17,242 nucleotides of DNA from contig DEIM01000023.1 of the NCBI GenBank assembly GCA_002352485.1, forward strand, positions 1 through 17,242. The letters run 5' to 3'. Origin of the DNA: Candidatus Dadabacteria bacterium UBA2774 (GTDB taxonomy: Bacteria > Desulfobacterota_D > UBA1144 > Nemesobacterales > UBA2774). Shown piece by piece: positions 14,483 through 17,242 of this stretch (within the stretch, counting starts at the first letter, position 1; each line of letters begins with the position of its first letter). Under the pieces are notes generated by a model. The model saw nothing but the letters and a program-made list of their open reading frames with translations, made no database searches and had not been told where the DNA came from. The translations under genes were made by a program, and so were the position numbers.

Positions 14483-15490
14483 ATGAAAACGTCTGATTTT
14501 GACTATCCTTTGCCTGATGAGAAGATTGCGTACCACCCCTTAAAAGATAGACAAAACTCAAAGTTAATGGTTCTCGACAGAGAAAACCATAGTATTCTCC
14601 ATAAAAGGTTTTACGAGCTTGTAGAGCTCCTGTGTCCTGGAGACTTATTAATCTTTAATAACACAAAGGTGATTCCGGCCCGGATTTACGGTAAAAAGAA
14701 ATCGGGTGTGGAGATAGAGATACTCCTTCTTGAGCGACTGGATGGGAATAGGTGGAAGTGTCTTGCCCGAAAGCCCAAAGAGGGGGCACTAATTGAGTTT
14801 GAAGAAGGGTTAACCGGTACACTTAGCAGGACAGACGGCGGTGAATGGACAATAGACTTCAGTGAAGATGTCACTACTTACTTAAATAAGTGCGGGAAAA
14901 TGCCGCTTCCGCCATACATTAAAAGAGAAGCCGAAGAAGGGGACAAAGTTACTTATCAGACTGTTTACGCTGAGCGAGAGGGCGCTGCGGCAGCCCCCAC
15001 TGCAGGACTCCATTTTACCCCCGGACTCATAGAAGAAATAGAAAAGAGGGGGATTGAAACCGGGTATGTTACGCTTCATGTCGGGCTTGGTACATTCCTG
15101 CCGGTTAAGGAAGAGGATGTTTCAAACCACGTGATGCACAGTGAATATATAGAGGTGCCAAAGCGAACTGCCGATTTAGTGAATAAGGCGAAAAAAGAGG
15201 GTAGAAGGGTGATAGCCGTAGGGACGACTGTGGTACGGACGCTAGAGTCTTCCATTGATGATGAGGCCCTGCTTAAAGAGAACTCCGGCAGGACGGAGCT
15301 ATTTATTACGCCCGGATATGAATTTAAAATTGTAGATGCGCTGATAACTAATTTTCATCTTCCGTGCTCTACGCTTTTGATGCTTGTATCGGCTTTTGCC
15401 GGTAAGGAATATATATTTCAGGCTTATGAGGAGGCGCTTCACGGAGACTACAGGTTTCTGAGCTACGGGGACGCTATGTTAATATGTTAA
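14483..15490 (+). CDS. queA: tRNA preQ1-34 S-adenosylmethionine ribosyltransferase-isomerase
   Basis: QueA transfers and isomerises the ribosyl part of SAM onto preQ1 at position 34 of tRNA to give epoxyqueuosine. The ATG at 14483 gives 335 residues that begin MKTSDFDYPLPDEKIA, matching the family's start. An upstream in-frame GTG at 14465, overlapping argG, would add six residues and seems less likely. Family motifs are IFNNTKVIPARI (57-68), PLPPYIKRE (141-149), YQTVYAEREGAAAAPTAGLHF (158-178), TLHVGLGTFLPV (197-208), VGTTVVRTLES (246-256) and LITNFHLPCSTLLMLV (287-302). The ribosome binding site is weak, so translation may couple to argG. No other queuosine gene is in the window. Confidence 0.95.
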   Translation: MKTSDFDYPLPDEKIAYHPLKDRQNSKLMVLDRENHSILHKRFYELVELLCPGDLLIFNNTKVIPARIYGKKKSGVEIEILLLERLDGNRWKCLARKPKEGALIEFEEGLTGTLSRTDGGEWTIDFSEDVTTYLNKCGKMPLPPYIKREAEEGDKVTYQTVYAEREGAAAAPTAGLHFTPGLIEEIEKRGIETGYVTLHVGLGTFLPVKEEDVSNHVMHSEYIEVPKRTADLVNKAKKEGRRVIAVGTTVVRTLESSIDDEALLKENSGRTELFITPGYEFKIVDALITNFHLPCSTLLMLVSAFAGKEYIFQAYEEALHGDYRFLSYGDAMLIC

Positions 15491-15503
15491 AGAGGACTAA
15501 TAA

Positions 15504-16760
15504 ATGCAAGTAAAAATTGAGAGTTTATCATCAAGTGGCGCCGGAATTGCAAAGATTGATGGAAAGGTCTACTTCGTAACGGGCGGGCTGCCAGATGACC
15601 TTTTGGAAATAAAGATAGTAAAAGACAAAGGGAGTTTTGCCGAGGCAGTGATAAGTGAGGTTGTCGAGCCTTCGGCGAAAAGGGTGGAGGCGCCTTGTCC
15701 CGTGTTTAATCAGTGCGGCGGGTGCCAGCTTCAGACTTTAAATTACGGTGCGCAGCTTAGTGAAAAAGAGAATATAATCGGGGAAACTCTGAGTAGGATC
15801 GGAGGATTTAAGAATTTAAATATAGAGCCTATAAAAGCCTCTTCTGAGCACTACGGCTACAGAAATAGGGTGACTCTGAGCGCTTTCTTTTATTCTGGAA
15901 TGTGGCATGTCGGATACAATCAGAAGAGAAGTAACCGTAAAGTAAAAATAGAGGGGTGCCCGGTGTCGGATGTTCTTGTTGAGGCTGCAATCGGACGTTT
16001 ATCCAATGTGCTGTCGTCAATAAGTGACCCTTCTTATTCACTTGATAAAGTTCACATATCATCAAACGCAAAGTTCTCTTACATTACTTTGGTTGCGAAA
16101 CAGGGCAGAAGGGCGGATTCGCTAAATGTGCTGATAAAGCACCTTAAGCGCTATGAGGAAACAGAGAATGTATCGGTATTGGGTCAGAGAGAGGTCGAGT
16201 TTGAGTATGAAAGTGCCGGGTTCAATTTTATATCAAGGCCATCTGTATTTGCTCAGGCAAATTACAGCGTCAATCTGGCAATGGTAGAGACTGTAATTGA
16301 GTGGGCTGGCAGCGATGGCAGCGACCGTGTTCTTGACCTTTATTGCGGAACAGGAAATTTCTCTTTACCACTTTCCCGGAATGCGCTTAGTGTGGATGCC
16401 GTCGAGATTAACAGGAGTGCGGTGAACTTGGCGAAAAGAAGCGCTAAGTTAAATAAAGTAGATAACATTCGCTTTCATGTTTCTCCCTCCGGTCATTTTA
16501 TCCAGGAGCTTGATAAGGATAATATTAAATTTGAAACGGTAGTGCTTGATCCGCCAAGAGAAGGGGCCAAGGAATCCTTAGAAGGTATAGCTCGGCTCGC
16601 GCCCTCTAAAATTATCTATGTATCATGCGACCCGGCGACACTGGCGCGGGATTTAAAGGGCTTAGCCGGTCTCGGTTATGAGCTTACCGCAGTCCGTCCC
16701 TTCGATATGTTCCCCGAAACCTCACATATAGAATCTGTAACACTGCTCTCCAGAGCTTAA
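15504..16760 (+). CDS. rlmD: 23S rRNA (uracil-5)-methyltransferase, RlmD/RumA type
   Basis: This 418-residue protein has an N-terminal TRAM domain (about 1-55), an iron-sulfur cluster motif with Cys65, Cys71, Cys74 and Cys152 (C-x5-C-x2-C plus EGCPV), and a C-terminal SAM methyltransferase domain. The latter holds LDLYCGTGNFSLPLS (277-291), VLDPPREGA (347-355), VSCDPATLARD (373-383) with catalytic Cys375, and HIESV (408-412) with the general base Glu409. Related enzymes (RlmD, RlmC, TrmA) methylate U1939 or U747 of 23S rRNA or U54 of tRNA. The iron-sulfur cluster and TRAM domain favour RlmD, but the exact site is not certain. AGAGGA at 15491-15496 supports the start. It follows queA by 13 bases, so the two are probably cotranscribed. 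Confidence 0.9.
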   Translation: MQVKIESLSSSGAGIAKIDGKVYFVTGGLPDDLLEIKIVKDKGSFAEAVISEVVEPSAKRVEAPCPVFNQCGGCQLQTLNYGAQLSEKENIIGETLSRIGGFKNLNIEPIKASSEHYGYRNRVTLSAFFYSGMWHVGYNQKRSNRKVKIEGCPVSDVLVEAAIGRLSNVLSSISDPSYSLDKVHISSNAKFSYITLVAKQGRRADSLNVLIKHLKRYEETENVSVLGQREVEFEYESAGFNFISRPSVFAQANYSVNLAMVETVIEWAGSDGSDRVLDLYCGTGNFSLPLSRNALSVDAVEINRSAVNLAKRSAKLNKVDNIRFHVSPSGHFIQELDKDNIKFETVVLDPPREGAKESLEGIARLAPSKIIYVSCDPATLARDLKGLAGLGYELTAVRPFDMFPETSHIESVTLLSRA

Positions 16761-16850
16761 TTAATATAGTGTGTGCTTAATGTCAACGGAATAGCTATAT
16801 TCTAGGAGCATTAGCTGAATAATTGGATTAGCGTCTATAAATTTGAATCA

Positions 16851-16874
16851 GCCGGCTTCGGACGGCAAGTTTTT
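16851..16874 (+). terminator. intrinsic terminator with TTCG loop after rlmD
   Basis: GCCGGC (16851-16856) and GACGGC (16861-16866) pair around the stable loop TTCG, with one G-A mismatch, and are followed by AAG and TTTTT (16870-16874). It lies about 90 bases after the rlmD stop. The 222-base gap otherwise holds a 7-base inverted repeat (AATATAG 16763-16769, CTATATT 16795-16801) and the promoter listed next. Confidence 0.6.
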
Positions 16875-16880
16875 GAGCAT

Positions 16881-16909
16881 TTGTAAAAGAATGCGCGTAA
16901 TATTACAAT
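16881..16909 (+). promoter_or_regulatory. candidate sigma-70-type promoter for the right-edge gene
   Basis: TTGTAA (16881-16886) and TACAAT (16904-16909) are separated by 17 bases, with five of six -10 positions and four of six -35 positions matching consensus. It lies just past the terminator and would give a leader of roughly 65 bases before the ATG at 16983. Confidence 0.5.
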
Positions 16910-16982
16910 AACCATATATCGTAGGTAGATGGCACATTTAAATTTCATAGGCTGAAATAAGTATCGATCTCAATTTACTAAA

Positions 16983-17242
16983 ATGAAGATCCTATTCGGT
17001 ATTCAAGGTACAGGTAACGGACATATTTCACGCTCCAAGGAGATTGTTAAGGAGCTTTTGAAATCTGCGAGAGTTGATGTGCTATTAAGCGGCACTCAGC
17101 ACGAGGTGGATGTGGATTTTGACATCAAGTACAAATACCCGGGTCTCGGATATACATTTGGAAAGAGGGGCGGGATCGATTATATGGATTCCTTCAGGAC
17201 TTTTAGTCCCTACAAGCTTATTTCCAATATCAGGGGGCTGCC
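16983..17242 (+). CDS. glycosyltransferase-like protein, 5' part only
   Basis: The frame from the ATG at 16983 runs open to the right edge, giving 86 residues. It begins MKILFGIQGTGNGHISRS (1-18), the glycine-rich N-terminal segment of GT-B glycosyltransferases in the MurG/MJ1255-like group, which binds near the acceptor or nucleotide sugar. SKEIVKELLKSARVDVLLSG continues the first Rossmann-like unit. No strong Shine-Dalgarno is visible. A promoter and a preceding terminator suggest a separate transcription unit. The sugar, acceptor and full length cannot be judged from this fragment. Confidence 0.75.
   Translation, partial: MKILFGIQGTGNGHISRSKEIVKELLKSARVDVLLSGTQHEVDVDFDIKYKYPGLGYTFGKRGGIDYMDSFRTFSPYKLISNIRGL

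Noticed and set aside
1..17242. Mobile element, prophage, defence system, CRISPR or RNA gene
   Set aside because: No transposase, integrase, phage or nuclease-system gene, no regularly spaced repeats and no tRNA or rRNA sequence were recognised.

Overview
This is a 17.2 kb stretch of what looks like a chromosome from a Gram-negative bacterium of moderate GC content. A GT9 heptosyltransferase-like protein implies lipopolysaccharide, and an IPTL-CTERM surface or envelope protein is typical of Gram-negative bacteria with the exosortase class of sorting signal. All recognisable genes are bacterial housekeeping or envelope genes. I see no tRNA, rRNA, transposase, integrase, phage gene or CRISPR array. 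The mix (a FbaB-type class I aldolase behind gap-pgk, an IPTL-CTERM protein, and a helical-repeat protein of a type I associate with deltaproteobacteria-like genomes) suggests an uncultured deltaproteobacteria-like or neighbouring lineage, but this placement is a guess.

Layout. At the left edge is the 5' part of argC on the minus strand, divergent from a glycolysis/gluconeogenesis cluster gap-pgk-fbaB on the plus strand. Next are a GT9 glycosyltransferase and a secreted beta-repeat protein with a C-terminal IPTL-CTERM anchor, closed by a strong bidirectional terminator at 6374-6401. Two minus-strand genes follow: a nitroreductase-family protein with a C-terminal extension, and an RNase Z-like metallo-beta-lactamase-fold protein. 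The latter is divergent from a plus-strand SAM hydroxide adenosyltransferase, which converges on a small minus-strand gene of unknown function.

From 9815 on, everything reads on the plus strand. A helical-repeat protein of unknown function, an RluD-type pseudouridine synthase and a PgeF/YfiH protein form a tight group. Then come a 148-residue unknown gene, argG, queA and an RlmD/RumA-type RNA methyltransferase, a terminator, and the 5' end of a glycosyltransferase-like gene cut by the right edge.

How the genes fit together: argC and argG are two arginine-biosynthesis genes about 13 kb apart. gap-pgk-fbaB covers consecutive steps of lower glycolysis/gluconeogenesis. RluD, QueA and RlmD are RNA-modification enzymes, and PgeF and GT9 act on the cell envelope.

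The most interesting non-coding signal is the argG leader. Two perfect inverted repeats there are interlaced in the order A-B-A'-B', and B' abuts and overlaps the Shine-Dalgarno sequence. This is the layout expected of a pseudoknot or of mutually exclusive RNA folds controlling translation. The most interesting coding signals are the IPTL-CTERM protein, with about seven 25-residue repeats, and three genes I cannot assign.
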